Source of the DNA: Bradyrhizobium sp. CB1717
Lineage (GTDB): Bacteria; Pseudomonadota; Alphaproteobacteria; Rhizobiales; Xanthobacteraceae
Assembly: GCF_029714325.1 (NCBI RefSeq)
Contig: NZ_CP121666.1
Coordinates: 62,001-126,000 of the forward strand
Length of the DNA stretch: 64,000 bases
Direction: 5' to 3'
Below the pieces are notes generated by a model. That model did no database searches. It saw nothing but the letters and a program-made list of their open reading frames with translations, and was not told where the DNA came from. Both the position numbers and the translations under genes were made by a program. Below, in pieces: positions 1 through 11,397 of the stretch (within the stretch, counting starts at the first letter, position 1; every line of letters begins with the position of its first letter).

Positions 1-1719
1 ATCGGCGCTGCGCGCGTCGGCTTCGCCAATGACGAGTTCATCCTCAACCCGACGCTCGACGAGATGGTCGACACCCAGCTTGACCTGGTCGTCGCCGGCA
101 CCGCCGACGCCGTGCTGATGGTGGAATCGGAAGCCAAGGAGCTGAACGAAGACATCATGCTCGGCGCCGTGATGTTCGGTCACCGCCACTTCCAGCCGGT
201 CATCAACGCGATCATCGAGCTCGCCGAGAAGGCCGCCAAGGAGCCGCGCGAAGTCACCGTGATCGACAATGCCGCGCTCGAAAAGGAGATGCTCGGCATC
301 GTCGAGCAGGAGCTGCGTGCCGCCTACGCCATTCCGGTCAAGCAGGATCGCTACGCTGCGGTCGGCAAGGTCAAGGAAAAGGTGATCGCTCACTATTTCC
401 CCGAAGGGCAGGAGCCGAAATACGACAAGCTGCGCATCAGCGCCGTGTTCAAGGAGCTGGAGGCGAAGATCGTTCGCTGGAACATCCTCGACACCGGCAA
501 GCGCATCGACGGCCGTGACAGCAAGACCGTGCGCAACATCATCGCCGAAGTCGGCGTGCTGCCCCGCGCCCACGGCTCGGCCCTGTTCACCCGCGGCGAG
601 ACCCAGGGCCTGGTCGTGACCACGCTCGGCACCGGCGAGGACGAGCAGTACATCGACGCGCTGTCGGGAACGTACAAAGAGACGTTCCTGCTGCACTACA
701 ACTTCCCTCCCTACTCGGTCGGTGAGACCGGCCGCCTCGGCGGCACCAAGCGCCGCGAGATCGGCCACGGCAAGCTCGCCTGGCGCGCGATCCACCCGGT
801 GCTGCCGCCGCATCACGAGTTCCCCTACACGATCCGCGTGGTCTCGGAGATCACCGAATCCAACGGCTCCTCGTCGATGGCTTCGGTCTGCGGCGCCTCG
901 CTCGCTCTGATGGATGCCGGCGTGCCGTTGAAGCGGCCGACCGCGGGCATCGCGATGGGCCTGATCCTCGAAGACAAGCGCTACGCGGTGCTCTCGGACA
1001 TCCTCGGTGACGAGGACCATCTCGGCGACATGGACTTCAAGGTCGCCGGCACCGAGCAGGGCATCACCTCGCTGCAGATGGACATCAAGATCGAGGGCAT
1101 CACCGAGGAGATCATGAAGGTCGCCCTCGGCCAGGCCAAGGAAGGCCGTATCCACATCCTCGGCGAGATGGCGAAGGCGCTCACCAACGCTCGCGCCGAA
1201 CTCGGCGAATACGCGCCGCGCATCGAGACCTTCAAGATCCCGACCGACAAGATCCGCGAAGTGATCGGCACCGGCGGCAAGGTGATCCGCGAGATCGTCG
1301 AGAAGACCGGCGCCAAGGTCAACATCGAGGACGACGGCACCGTGAAGGTCGCATCCAGCGATGGCGAGGCTATGAAGGCCGCGATCAAGTGGATCAAGTC
1401 GATCGCGTCCGAGCCGGAAGTCGGCCAGATCTATGACGGCACCGTCGTCAAGGTGATGGAGTTCGGCGCCTTCGTGAACTTCTTCGGTTCCAAGGACGGC
1501 CTCGTCCACATCAGCCAGCTCGCTTCGGCGCGCGTGCAGAAGACCTCCGACGTCGTCAAGGAAGGCGACAAGGTCAAGGTCAAGCTGCTCGGCTTCGACG
1601 ACCGCGGCAAGACCCGCCTGTCGATGAAGGTGGTCGACCAGACCACCGGCGAGGACCTCGAGGCCAAGGACAAGGCCGCCGAGGGCGAGAAGGCTCCGCG
1701 CGAAGCGGCCGGCGAATAA
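1..1719 (+). CDS. pnp: Polyribonucleotide nucleotidyltransferase (PNPase), 3' part
   Basis: Phosphorolytic 3'-5' exoribonuclease of the RNA degradosome. The frame is open from base 1 ([13 protein letters not shown]...), so the start lies outside the window; about 573 residues are present and roughly the first 145 of a usual ~715 are missing. Visible parts are the end of the first RNase PH-like domain, the alpha-helical linker, the second RNase PH-like domain (IDGRD, then the [20 protein letters not shown] region), a KH domain with its GxxG loop (IGTGGKVI) near 1264-1290, and a C-terminal S1 domain ([18 protein letters not shown]) near 1423-1650. The tail is short, charged and Lys/Glu-rich. 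A strong intrinsic terminator follows. Family assignment is secure. Confidence 0.97.
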   Translation: MGAARVGFANDEFILNPTLDEMVDTQLDLVVAGTADAVLMVESEAKELNEDIMLGAVMFGHRHFQPVINAIIELAEKAAKEPREVTVIDNAALEKEMLGIVEQELRAAYAIPVKQDRYAAVGKVKEKVIAHYFPEGQEPKYDKLRISAVFKELEAKIVRWNILDTGKRIDGRDSKTVRNIIAEVGVLPRAHGSALFTRGETQGLVVTTLGTGEDEQYIDALSGTYKETFLLHYNFPPYSVGETGRLGGTKRREIGHGKLAWRAIHPVLPPHHEFPYTIRVVSEITESNGSSSMASVCGASLALMDAGVPLKRPTAGIAMGLILEDKRYAVLSDILGDEDHLGDMDFKVAGTEQGITSLQMDIKIEGITEEIMKVALGQAKEGRIHILGEMAKALTNARAELGEYAPRIETFKIPTDKIREVIGTGGKVIREIVEKTGAKVNIEDDGTVKVASSDGEAMKAAIKWIKSIASEPEVGQIYDGTVVKVMEFGAFVNFFGSKDGLVHISQLASARVQKTSDVVKEGDKVKVKLLGFDDRGKTRLSMKVVDQTTGEDLEAKDKAAEGEKAPREAAGE

Positions 1720-1744
1720 GCCTCGCGACACTGCCAGAAACACG

Positions 1745-1776
1745 AAAGGGCGGCCGAAAGGCCGCCCTTTTTGTTT
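1745..1776 (+). terminator. Rho-independent terminator of pnp
   Basis: A perfect 11-bp stem (AAAGGGCGGCC / GGCCGCCCTTT) with a GAAA tetraloop is followed by TTGTTT, 26 bases after the pnp stop. Read from the other strand it also starts with an A-rich run, so it may help end katG transcription. Confidence 0.9.
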
Positions 1777-1797
1777 GTGTTCGCTCCGGGCGATATG

Positions 1798-1829
1798 CGC
1801 TCCCTCTCCCGCTTGCGGGAGAGGGAGCG
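1798..1829. repeat. Short palindrome of the CTCTCCCGC-TT-GCGGGAGAG family
   Basis: Perfect 15-bp arms (CGCTCCCTCTCCCGC and its complement) separated by TT, just past the katG stop. The same core occurs inside the longer repeats near 15470, 23840 and 52857, so this looks like a half-copy of that dispersed family. It could also act as a transcript-end hairpin for katG. Confidence 0.8.
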
Positions 1830-1834
1830 GCAAC

Positions 1835-4113
<2,279 letters not shown>

Positions 4114-5040
4114 ATGATAAATCTGACGCTGCGCCAGCTCCGGTATTTCGATGCGCTGGCGCGCCATGGCCATTTCGGCCGCGCGGCTGAATCCTGCTCG
4201 ATCTCGCAGCCGGCCCTGTCGATGCAGATCAAGGAGCTGGAGGAGACGCTCGGCGGCCTGCTGCTGGAGCGCAGCGCGCGCCAGGTCGCGCTGACCCGGT
4301 TCGGCGAGGAGCTCGCCCAGCGCGTCCGCGAGATCCTGCGCTCGGTGGACGAGCTCGGCGATTTCGCCCGGGCCTCGCAGGACCGCTTCGCCGGCCGCCT
4401 GCGCATCGGCATGATCCCGACCATCGCGCCATACCTGCTGCCCACGATCACCAAGAACCTCACGCGCATGCATCCGGAGCTCGACATCCGCGTGCGCGAG
4501 ACGATGACGCCGCGGCTGATCCAGGAGCTGGTGGAGGGACGGCTCGACACCGCCATCGTCGCGCTGCCGGTGTCGGAGCCCTCGCTGACCGAGGTCGCGC
4601 TGTTCGAGGAAAAGTTCCTGCTGGTGCGACCCGGCGCGGACGAGGGAACACCGGCACCCTCGCGGGAGATGATGCGGGAGATGCGCCTGCTGCTGCTCGA
4701 GGAGGGGCACTGCTTCCGCGATCAGGCGCTGTCGTTCTGCAACATGCAGTCGGCGCCGCCGCGCGAGATGCTGGACGCGAATTCGCTGTCGACGCTGGTG
4801 CAGATGGTCAGCGCCGGCATCGGTGTCACCTTGATCCCGGAGATGGCCGTGCCGGTGGAGACGCGGTCGGCCTCGGTCTCGCTGACGCGCTTCCGCGACC
4901 CGCAGCCCTCGCGCACCATCGGCATGGTCTGGCGCAAGACCAGCCCGCTGGCGCGGCAGCTGCTGCAGATTTCCGAGGTGGTGTGCCTGTCGGCCGGCAA
5001 GGTGCGCGCGAAACAAGCCGTGCGCAGCCAACGGGGTTGA
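4114..5040 (+). CDS. oxyR: Hydrogen-peroxide-sensing LysR regulator OxyR
   Basis: LysR-type activator of 308 residues. An N-terminal winged helix-turn-helix (residues about 1-60, TLRQLRYFDALARHGHFGRAA) precedes a periplasmic-binding-protein-like sensor domain. The redox pair is intact: Cys200 and Cys209 in GHCFRDQALSFC match Cys199 and Cys208 of E. coli OxyR in spacing and sequence, so this is OxyR rather than a generic LysR protein. Peroxide would form a disulfide there and switch on katG, which lies divergently upstream. A GNAT gene follows after 9 bases and may be cotranscribed. Confidence 0.95.
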   Translation: MINLTLRQLRYFDALARHGHFGRAAESCSISQPALSMQIKELEETLGGLLLERSARQVALTRFGEELAQRVREILRSVDELGDFARASQDRFAGRLRIGMIPTIAPYLLPTITKNLTRMHPELDIRVRETMTPRLIQELVEGRLDTAIVALPVSEPSLTEVALFEEKFLLVRPGADEGTPAPSREMMREMRLLLLEEGHCFRDQALSFCNMQSAPPREMLDANSLSTLVQMVSAGIGVTLIPEMAVPVETRSASVSLTRFRDPQPSRTIGMVWRKTSPLARQLLQISEVVCLSAGKVRAKQAVRSQRG

Positions 5041-5049
5041 GAGAGCGCG

Positions 5050-5517
5050 ATGTCAGATTTGATCATCCGCCCCGCCCGCACTGACGAATATGACGAGATC
5101 GGCCGCGTCTGGATGGAGAGCTGGGTCTCGACCGGACTTGGCGAGGCCAGCGAATTCCTGCTGGCCAATTTGCGTGCGCGCATCCGGCGCGAGATGGAGA
5201 ATGGCTGGAGCCTGTTTGTCGCCGACGATCACGGCACGATCGGCGCGATGCTCGCGCTGCACGTGCCAAAACTCTATCTCGATATGCTGTTCGTCGCGCC
5301 TGCCTATCAGGGGCAATCCGTCGGGCGGCAATTGCTCGCCTTCACGCGAATGCAAATGCCGGACGAGATGCACCTTCGTTGCGTGCGCGAGAACGAGAAA
5401 GCCTGGCGCTGGTACGAGCGCGAAGGCTTTGTGTTCGAGAAGGAAGAGATCGAGCCGTCGAACGGGTTCATGATGAAATACTACCGGTGGAAGCGGCCAC
5501 GACCCAGCGGCAGGTAG
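5050..5517 (+). CDS. GNAT-family N-acetyltransferase
   Basis: 155-residue single-domain acetyltransferase. It shows the GNAT pattern: N-terminal IRPARTDEYDEIGRVW, the beta4 strand and pyrophosphate loop LFVAPAYQGQSVGRQLLAF (Q/RxxGxG/A acetyl-CoA site) around residues 76-94, and the C-terminal ENEKAWRWYEREGF motif typical of the fold. The substrate cannot be told. It starts 9 bases after the oxyR stop, suggesting readthrough from the oxyR promoter, but a function in oxidative stress is not shown by the sequence. Confidence 0.85.
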   Translation: MSDLIIRPARTDEYDEIGRVWMESWVSTGLGEASEFLLANLRARIRREMENGWSLFVADDHGTIGAMLALHVPKLYLDMLFVAPAYQGQSVGRQLLAFTRMQMPDEMHLRCVRENEKAWRWYEREGFVFEKEEIEPSNGFMMKYYRWKRPRPSGR

Positions 5518-5618
5518 GAGGACCGGGTCTTCACCTTGCGGTTGTCATCGGCGCGCTCTAGTAGATGTCTCACGTCGACGAGAACATCCTGGAAGCCGCA
5601 ACCCGCATCAGCCGCCCC

Positions 5619-6413
5619 ATGTTTCGCATCTGCTTGACTACGATCTTCCTGTTCGGGCTCATCGCAGGCGCGGCAGCCCAATCCGCTCCAGCACCGGCTC
5701 GGCCAGCCAAGAGCGCCACGAGTTCCAAACAGCTTGCCGCCGCGGACGCAGGTCCGTGCGGGATTGGCCTCATTTCCGTCGTCGGCAACCGATTCGGTGT
5801 TCAGCAGGTCGGCTTCACCATGTTCGGCAACGAGTATGCTCCCGTTGCGATCGATGGTTGGGGACTCGATGACATCGTCATGTCGCGGGTTCGCGCGGCC
5901 GCGGGCGGGAAATCCGTCAGGCGACTGGCGTATTCGCCACCCGCCTGGGCACGTACAGGGGAATCGGGGTCGCCGATGCTGAGGCGAAACCCGGAGCGGC
6001 AGGAATTCGTTCAGCAGAGTGCCGCTGGCACCAAATGCCAGCTCTATGTCCTGATCGAGAGATTCCAGAACGGCTTCAGCAACACCAACCAATCCGTCGA
6101 AGGGTTTGGCATCGTGAAATGGGGCAACCCTATCAAGCGACGCACGTTCCTGTTCGCGCTGACCTATATCACCGTGTACGACGGACAGTCGTTCGAGGTC
6201 ATCAAGAAGGCCGCGGCGTCAACGAATGACGAACCCATGATGTCACGCTTGATCGGGATCAACCCGATCAGCGGCCCCAACAAGGAATTGGATGAGACGG
6301 CTTTTCCGGCTTCTGCCAATGAGGTGGCGGGCAACCAGGCACTGCGAGATGGTGTCCGCACGCTGCTGACGACTAGCCTCGACAAGACGCTAGCCCAACT
6401 GCTCCGGCAATAA
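5619..6413 (+). CDS. Secreted protein of unknown function
   Basis: 264 residues counted from the ATG at 5619, chosen because it starts a clear signal peptide (MFRICLTTIFLFGLIAGAAAQ, cleavage after AAAQ or nearby). A longer reading from 5565 would place 18 extra residues ahead of the signal. The mature part begins with an Ala/Pro-rich linker, then GPCGIGLISVVGNRFGVQQVGFTMFGNE and a mixed alpha/beta stretch with YVLIERFQ and TYITVYDGQSFEVI. I do not recognise a family; the layout (short conserved core, variable predicted strands) loosely recalls periplasmic proteins of unknown role. Its neighbours give no functional hint. Confidence 0.7.
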   Translation: MFRICLTTIFLFGLIAGAAAQSAPAPARPAKSATSSKQLAAADAGPCGIGLISVVGNRFGVQQVGFTMFGNEYAPVAIDGWGLDDIVMSRVRAAAGGKSVRRLAYSPPAWARTGESGSPMLRRNPERQEFVQQSAAGTKCQLYVLIERFQNGFSNTNQSVEGFGIVKWGNPIKRRTFLFALTYITVYDGQSFEVIKKAAASTNDEPMMSRLIGINPISGPNKELDETAFPASANEVAGNQALRDGVRTLLTTSLDKTLAQLLRQ

Positions 6414-6425
6414 AGGGTTCCCGCC

Positions 6426-7022
6426 ATGATCAAGCTCTATTGGTCGCCCCGCTCGCGCTCGTTCACGACGCTCTGGCTGATGGAGGAGAGCGGCCTGCCC
6501 TATGAGCGCGTGCTGACCGACATCTCGACCGGCGCGCACAAGGCGCCGGACTATCTGAAGATCAATCCGATGGGCAAGGTGCCGGCGCTCAGTGACGGCG
6601 ATGCCGCGCTCGGCGAAGCCGCGGCGATCTGCGCCTACATCGCCGACCGCTATCCCGAGACGAGGCTCGCGCCAGCCGTGAGCGATCCGCGCCGCGCGCG
6701 TTATCTGCAATGGCTGTTCTTCTCGCCGAGCTGCATCGAGCCCGCCGTCATCCAGATCTTCACCAAGATCGAGATCCCGACCTCGACCGCCGCCTGGGGC
6801 AGCGCGACGCAGGTGTTCGACGTGCTGGAGTCTGCGCTCGAGAAAGGACCGTGGATTCTCGGCGATGAATTTTCTGCCGCCGACATCACGATCGGATCGG
6901 GCCTGAATTTTGCGGTGCGCCTGTTCAAGATGGTGCCATCGCGGCCGGCGTTCGATGCCTATCTCGCGCGCTGCATGGCACGGCCGGCGTTCCGGCGCGC
7001 GGAAAAGATCGCGGCGGGTTAA
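6426..7022 (+). CDS. Glutathione S-transferase family protein
   Basis: 198 residues with the two-domain cytosolic GST layout. The thioredoxin-like N-terminal domain (residues 1-78) reads IKLYWSPRSRSFTTLWLMEESGLPYE, then the cis-Pro segment MGKVPAL and the glutathione gamma-glutamyl site GEAAAICAYIADRYPE. The all-helical C-terminal domain contains the N-capping motif FSAADITIGSGL. A Ser in the first helix region (SPRSRS) is the likely catalytic side chain, as in beta/theta-like bacterial GSTs. It probably conjugates or reduces an unknown electrophile. Twelve bases separate it from the preceding secreted-protein gene. Confidence 0.9.
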   Translation: MIKLYWSPRSRSFTTLWLMEESGLPYERVLTDISTGAHKAPDYLKINPMGKVPALSDGDAALGEAAAICAYIADRYPETRLAPAVSDPRRARYLQWLFFSPSCIEPAVIQIFTKIEIPTSTAAWGSATQVFDVLESALEKGPWILGDEFSAADITIGSGLNFAVRLFKMVPSRPAFDAYLARCMARPAFRRAEKIAAG

Positions 7023-7031
7023 ATGGACTCT

Positions 7032-7130
7032 CGTAGGATGGGCAAAGCATAGCGTGCCCACGTCCTCTATCTATGGCGATCGCTGAGAGATCGTGGGCAC
7101 GTCGCTTGCGCTCCTTTGCCCACCCTACGG
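7032..7130. repeat. Dispersed repeat, GTAGG(G/A)TGGGCAAAG family, copy 1
   Basis: About 99 bp bounded by CGTAGGATGGGCAAAGC and GCTCCTTTGCCCACCCTACG, which form inverted ends. Inner inverted blocks CGTGCCCACG and CGTGGGCACG are also present. A second copy lies at 29511-29602. It fills the gap between convergent GST and fabI genes, so it may work as a bidirectional transcript end. Confidence 0.85.
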
Positions 7131-7140
7131 CAGCCTTCGT

Positions 7141-7938
7141 CTAGTCCGACTTCAGATCGTCCGGCCTCGGCATCAGGACGATGTTGTAGCCGGAATCGAC
7201 ATAGTGAATCTCGCCGGTCACGCCGCCGGAGAGATCCGACAGCAGATACAGCGCCGAGCCGCCGAGCTCGTCGAGCGTGACGCCGCGGCGAAGCGGCGAA
7301 TGCTTTTGCATGAAGGCGAACATCGCCCGCGCCTCGCCGATGCCGGAGCCCGCGAGGGTGCGGATGGGGCCGGCGGAGATCGCGTTGACGCGGATGCCGC
7401 GCGGTCCGAAATCGGAGGCGAGGTAGCGGACCGAGGCTTCCAGCGCCGCCTTGGCGACGCCCATCACGTTGTAGTTCGGCATCGCGCGCTCAGAGGCGCC
7501 GAAGGTCAGCGTGATCATGCTGCCGCCCTCCGTCATCAGCTCCGCGGCGCGCTTTGCCACTTCCGTGAACGAGAAGCAGGAGATCACCATGGTGCGCGAA
7601 AAGTTCTCGCGGCTGGTGTCGGCGTAGCGGCCCTTCAGCTCGTTCTTGTCGGCGAAGCCGATCGCATGGATGACGAAGTCGAGCTTGCCCCATTTCTCAC
7701 GGAGCACCGCGAAGGTGGCATCGACGCTGGCGATGTCCTCGACGTCGCAGGGCAGCACCAGATCGACACCGAGCGATTCAGCCAGCGGCTTGACGCGCTT
7801 GCCCAGGGCCTCGCCCTGGAAGGTGAAGGCAAGCTCGGCACCGTGGGCATGCAGCGTCTTCGCCATGCCCCAGGCGATCGAATGATCATTGGCGATGCCC
7901 ATGATCAGACCGCGCTTGCCCTTCATCAGTCCTTCCAT
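7141..7938 (-). CDS. fabI: Enoyl-[acyl-carrier-protein] reductase (NADH), FabI type
   Basis: 265-residue short-chain-dehydrogenase-type enoyl-ACP reductase; last reduction step of each fatty-acid elongation cycle. The FabI signature is clear: GKRGLIMGIANDHSIAWGMAKTL at the nucleotide-binding site, YNVMGVAK carrying the Tyr-x6-Lys catalytic pair, and the substrate-loop region ISAGPIRTLAGSGIG. The ATG at 7938 gives the MEGLM-KGKRGL N-terminus that rhizobial FabI proteins usually show; a second ATG 12 bases on is possible. It is last in a minus-strand fabA-fabB-fabI group, so the cluster covers isomerisation, condensation and reduction. Confidence 0.93.
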   Translation of the reverse strand: MEGLMKGKRGLIMGIANDHSIAWGMAKTLHAHGAELAFTFQGEALGKRVKPLAESLGVDLVLPCDVEDIASVDATFAVLREKWGKLDFVIHAIGFADKNELKGRYADTSRENFSRTMVISCFSFTEVAKRAAELMTEGGSMITLTFGASERAMPNYNVMGVAKAALEASVRYLASDFGPRGIRVNAISAGPIRTLAGSGIGEARAMFAFMQKHSPLRRGVTLDELGGSALYLLSDLSGGVTGEIHYVDSGYNIVLMPRPDDLKSD

Positions 7939-8059
7939 TGCCTTGCGGCTCCTATCATTCCCGCGTCATCGCCCCGCCTTGTGCGCGCTCGCGCACTGGG
8001 CGGGCGATCCAGTATTCCAGTGACGGCAATTACGGGCCGAGAAGCCGCGGTGTGGGGGC

Positions 8060-9283
8060 TCACACATCCAGCCGGCTGAACACCAGCGTGGCGTTGGTGC
8101 CGCCGAAGCCGAACGAGTTCGACAGCACGGTGCCGACCTTCACGTTGTCGATGCGCTTGCGCACGATCGGCATGTCGGCGAACACGGGGTCGAGCTCCTG
8201 GATGTGCGCGCTCTCGCAGATGAAACCGTTGTTCATCATCAGCAGCGAGTAGATCGCCTCCTGCACGCCGGTCGCGCCCAGCGAATGCCCGGTCAGCGCC
8301 TTGGTCGCCGAGATCGGCGGGCACTTCTCGCCGACGCCGAACACCCTGCGGATCGCCTCGATCTCCGGCGGATCGCCGGCCGGCGTCGAGGTCGCGTGCG
8401 GATTGATGTAGTCGACCTTGGTCTTCACCGTCGACATCGCCATGCGCATGCAGCGCTCGGCGCCTTCGCCAGACGGCGCGACCATGTCGTGGCCGTCTGA
8501 GGTCGCGCCATAGCCGACGATCTCGCCATAGATGCGCGCGCCGCGCGCCTTGGCATGCTCGAGCTCTTCCAGCACCAGCACGCCGGCGCCGCCGGCGATG
8601 ACGAAACCGTCGCGGTTGACGTCGTAGGGGCGCGACGCGGTGGCCGGCGTATCGTTGTATTTCGAGGACATCGCGCCCATGGCGTCGAACAGCACCGATA
8701 GCGACCAGTCCAGCTCCTCGCAGCCGCCGGCGAAGATGACGTCCTGCTTGCCGATCTGGATCGTCTCATAGGCATTGCCGACGCAGTGGTTCGACGTCGC
8801 GCAGGCCGAGGAGATCGAATAGTTCACGCCCTTGATCTTGAACCAGGTCGCGAGCGTCGCGGAGGCCGTCGACGACATCGCCTTCGGCACTGCAAACGGT
8901 CCGACGCGCTTCGGCCCCTTGGTGCGGGTGATGTCGGCGGATTCGACGATGGTGCGCGCGGAGGGACCGCCCGAACCCATGATGATGCCGGTGCGGATGT
9001 TGGAGACTTCGTCGGGCGACAGACCGGAATCCTGGATCGCCTGCTCCATCGCGATGTGATTCCACGCCGCGCCCTGACCGAGGAAGCGCATGGCGCGGCG
9101 GTCGACCACCGTCGAAGGATCGAGCGTCGGCTCACCTTGCACCTGCGAACGGAAGCCGAGCTCGGCATATTTCTCAGCCCGCGAAATGCCCGACTTCGCC
9201 TCGTGAAGGCTCGCAAGCACTTCCTGGGTGTTGTTTCCGATGGACGAAACGATGCCCATTCCGGTGACCACAACCCGCCTCAT
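8060..9283 (-). CDS. fabB: 3-oxoacyl-[acyl-carrier-protein] synthase I (FabB)
   Basis: 407-residue thiolase-fold condensing enzyme that elongates acyl-ACP and is needed for unsaturated fatty acids together with FabA. The catalytic triad is intact: Cys161 in [12 protein letters not shown], His296 in [12 protein letters not shown] and His333 in [10 protein letters not shown], with Lys328. Start [15 protein letters not shown] is canonical. It sits 41 bases downstream of fabA, the usual fabA-fabB pair, and 121 bases ahead of fabI. The presence of the FabA/FabB pair means the organism makes unsaturated fatty acids by the anaerobic-type route. Confidence 0.96.
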   Translation of the reverse strand: MRRVVVTGMGIVSSIGNNTQEVLASLHEAKSGISRAEKYAELGFRSQVQGEPTLDPSTVVDRRAMRFLGQGAAWNHIAMEQAIQDSGLSPDEVSNIRTGIIMGSGGPSARTIVESADITRTKGPKRVGPFAVPKAMSSTASATLATWFKIKGVNYSISSACATSNHCVGNAYETIQIGKQDVIFAGGCEELDWSLSVLFDAMGAMSSKYNDTPATASRPYDVNRDGFVIAGGAGVLVLEELEHAKARGARIYGEIVGYGATSDGHDMVAPSGEGAERCMRMAMSTVKTKVDYINPHATSTPAGDPPEIEAIRRVFGVGEKCPPISATKALTGHSLGATGVQEAIYSLLMMNNGFICESAHIQELDPVFADMPIVRKRIDNVKVGTVLSNSFGFGGTNATLVFSRLDV

Positions 9284-9324
9284 GACAGCCTCGCCTAAAT
9301 CGTTGTCTTTCTTGGTGATGCGCC

Positions 9325-9846
9325 TCAGCCCAGGCTCGTACCCTGCTTGAACAGGCCGACCTTCAGATCCTTGGCGCGATAGATAATCTGGTCATCGACC
9401 GAAAGCCACCCGTCGGCGATACCGAGCACGAGCTTTGAGCGCATCACGCGCTTCATGTCGACGTTGTACACAACCTTGCGGGCCTCGGGCAGCACCTGGC
9501 CGCTGAACTTCAGCTCGTTGAGGCCGAGCGCGCGACCGCGACCTTCGCCGCCGATCCAGCCCAGATAAAAGCCGACCATTTGCCACAACGCATCGAGGCC
9601 AAGGCAGCCGGGCATGACGGGATCGTTCTTGAAATGGCAGCCGAAGAACCAGAGGTCGGGCTTCACGTCGAGCTCGGCGCGCACCAGCCCCTTGCCGAAC
9701 TCGCCGCCTTTGTCGTTGATTTCCGTGATGCGGTCGAACATCAGCATCGGCGGCAGCGGCAGCTGGGCATTGCCCGGGCCGAACATCTCGCCGCGCGCGC
9801 ATGCCAGCAAATCCTCGTATTCGTAACCGTTGCGCCTGTTCAGCAT
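9325..9846 (-). CDS. fabA: Bifunctional 3-hydroxydecanoyl-ACP dehydratase/isomerase FabA
   Basis: 173-residue hot-dog-fold enzyme, about the length of E. coli FabA (171). It dehydrates 3-hydroxydecanoyl-ACP and isomerises trans-2 to cis-3 decenoyl-ACP, the branch point to unsaturated fatty acids. The active-site pair is His71 ([14 protein letters not shown]) and Asp85 (GLDALWQ), matching His70 and Asp84 of E. coli. The start at 9846 ([23 protein letters not shown]) is preferred over an upstream extension to 9927, which adds basic residues not expected in this family. It is the first gene of the fab group and is divergent from irr. Confidence 0.95.
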   Translation of the reverse strand: MLNRRNGYEYEDLLACARGEMFGPGNAQLPLPPMLMFDRITEINDKGGEFGKGLVRAELDVKPDLWFFGCHFKNDPVMPGCLGLDALWQMVGFYLGWIGGEGRGRALGLNELKFSGQVLPEARKVVYNVDMKRVMRSKLVLGIADGWLSVDDQIIYRAKDLKVGLFKQGTSLG

Positions 9847-10198
9847 GCACGAGCCTCTGTTCAAATACCGGTTGAGCGGCGTTCTTTGGCGAAAATGGGC
9901 CCCGTCTCGGTCGGAGAGCAACGCCAATTGCCGTCGTCAGGCGCAGCTCCCGCAAGCCCCGGATGGACGGCGGACCGGGCTTCCATGCCCGGTTGCGCCA
10001 AAATCGGCTAAGCGGAACCGCGGGCTCTCTAACACAGGCCATTTCAGTGGCAAAGCGCTCTCATGAAGGTAAAATGACGGCATCCTCGCCCGGTTCCAGA
10101 GCTGATTAGAACCTCTCTAGTTGCGAGAAACTTGCATCTGCATCTTTCTATTCTTATATTGCAGGGAGATATTGTTCACGCGTGCCCGAAAACTGGAA
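9847..10198. promoter_or_regulatory. fabA-irr divergent intergenic region
   Basis: 352 bp without a gene. Near irr it holds two perfect tandem hexamers TGCATC (10133-10138 and 10139-10144) followed by a degenerate third unit TTTCTA (10145-10150). From memory, the B. japonicum irr promoter has a Fur site made of three imperfect direct hexamers of this type. A weaker inverted motif TTAGA-N5-TCTAG (10106-10120) resembles an iron control element. The fabA side shows only an AGAGG ribosome site. Regulation by Fur is inferred from recalled literature plus the visible repeats. Confidence 0.6.
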
Positions 10199-10690
10199 AT
10201 GAGCGAGAATACCGCGCCCCACCACGACGACGACGTCCATGCTGCAGCCCTCCTGTCCGGCCGCCAGCCGGCCCTGACCGGCTGCCCCTGGCACGACGTC
10301 AACGAAATGCTCCAGTCCGCCGGGCTGCGTCCGACGCGCCAGCGGATGGCGCTCGGCTGGCTCCTGTTCGGCAAGGGTGCACGCCACCTCACGGCTGAAA
10401 TGCTGTACGAGGAAGCAACCCTCGCCAAGGTCCCGGTGTCGCTGGCGACCGTCTACAACACGCTGAACCAGCTCACCGATGCCGGCCTGCTCCGCCAGGT
10501 CAGCGTCGACGGCACCAAGACCTATTTCGACACCAACGTCACCACCCATCACCACTACTACCTCGAGAACAGCCATGAGCTGGTCGACATCGAGGATCCG
10601 CATCTGGCGCTGTCCAAGATGCCGGAGGTGCCGGAGGGCTACGAGATCTCCCGCATCGACATGGTCGTGCGCCTGCGCAAGAAGCGCTGA
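10199..10690 (+). CDS. irr: Iron response regulator Irr (Fur superfamily)
   Basis: 163-residue heme-responsive regulator that represses or activates iron and heme genes and is degraded when heme is abundant. With the ATG at 10199 the heme regulatory motif GCPWHD starts at residue 28, placing the heme-binding Cys at 29, exactly as described for B. japonicum Irr. The second heme site, the HHH cluster (TTHHHYYLENSHE), is also present. The DNA-binding winged helix covers about residues 35-100 (LRPTRQRMALGWLLF, SLATVYNTLNQLTDAGLLRQ). A longer reading from 10121 would overlap the promoter hexamers and displace Cys29, so it is rejected. Confidence 0.97.
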   Translation: MSENTAPHHDDDVHAAALLSGRQPALTGCPWHDVNEMLQSAGLRPTRQRMALGWLLFGKGARHLTAEMLYEEATLAKVPVSLATVYNTLNQLTDAGLLRQVSVDGTKTYFDTNVTTHHHYYLENSHELVDIEDPHLALSKMPEVPEGYEISRIDMVVRLRKKR

Positions 10691-10757
10691 GATCGGTCTA
10701 AACTGCTGAACTTTGTCGTCATGGCCGGGCTTGTCCCGGCTATTGTCGTTTTAAGCT

Positions 10758-10859
10758 GTCATTCCGGGGCGGTGCGGAGCACCGAGCTCCGGTGCGCCCT
10801 TGCGCACCTGAGAATCTCGAGATCCCGGATTCGATGCTGCGCATCGCTCCGGGATGACC
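10758..10859. repeat. Dispersed palindromic repeat between irr and the SH3-domain gene
   Basis: About 100 bp with inverted ends, GTCATTCCGGGG on the left and CTCCGGGATGAC on the right, and inner GC-rich hairpins (GGTGCGGAGCACC; GATGCTGCGCATC). It lies in the gap between the convergent irr and SH3-domain genes, as the other palindromic repeats here do. No second copy was seen in this window, so family membership is by structure only. Confidence 0.6.
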
Positions 10860-10866
10860 CTTCGGG

Positions 10867-11397
10867 TCAATTCACCTGCTCGTCCGAATAGACGCCCCAG
10901 AGGCGTTCCTGCTGGATCCAGCCGTCAAAACCGTTGCCGGTGACGCGGCACCAGTTTGCAGTGCACTTCTTCACTTGCGTGACCACACCGGCCTGGAGCC
11001 TGGCCGCAACCGCGCTGTCGGGATCGGCCCGGTCGTAGATCGGCGCGAGATCGTCCTTGTGCTTCATGGTGACGACCGCAGTGCGGCGGCCCGATAGCAG
11101 CGAGTGATAGACCCAGCCCTCGGCGCCCTCGGAATCGCGCACCCGGCGCCAGTTCTCGAACTCGGCGGTGATTTCGACGGGCAGGCCGGCGCGGGTATAG
11201 ACCCAGGCCACATCATTGTCCTTGGTCGGGCCGGCGCGGACGTTGACGTGATCCGACTTGAGGCTGACATAGCGCGGCACCGGCAAGCCGCTGGCGGTCT
11301 GCGGGCTATTGTCCTTCGCCGAATGCGAGGGGCCGACCGAGGCGCTCAACCAGGTACACACGAGCGCCATCACCGCACAAAAACGCCCCAACGCCAT
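10867..11397 (-). CDS. Exported SH3-domain protein
   Basis: 176 residues. The start at 11397 opens a signal peptide (MALGRFCAVMALVCTWLSASVGPSHS); a longer frame to 11487 would add 30 Arg/Gly-rich residues before it. Two bacterial SH3-like domains follow: the first from about residue 45 (YVSLKSDHVNVRAGPTKDNDVAWVY ... EGWVYHSLLSG) and the second near 120-170 (LAPIYDRADPDSAVAARLQAGVVTQVKKCTANWCRVT ... GWIQQERLWGVY). Such proteins usually bind peptidoglycan or exported partners in the periplasm; no catalytic domain is present. Function is therefore structural or regulatory and unknown. Confidence 0.85.
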   Translation of the reverse strand: MALGRFCAVMALVCTWLSASVGPSHSAKDNSPQTASGLPVPRYVSLKSDHVNVRAGPTKDNDVAWVYTRAGLPVEITAEFENWRRVRDSEGAEGWVYHSLLSGRRTAVVTMKHKDDLAPIYDRADPDSAVAARLQAGVVTQVKKCTANWCRVTGNGFDGWIQQERLWGVYSDEQVN

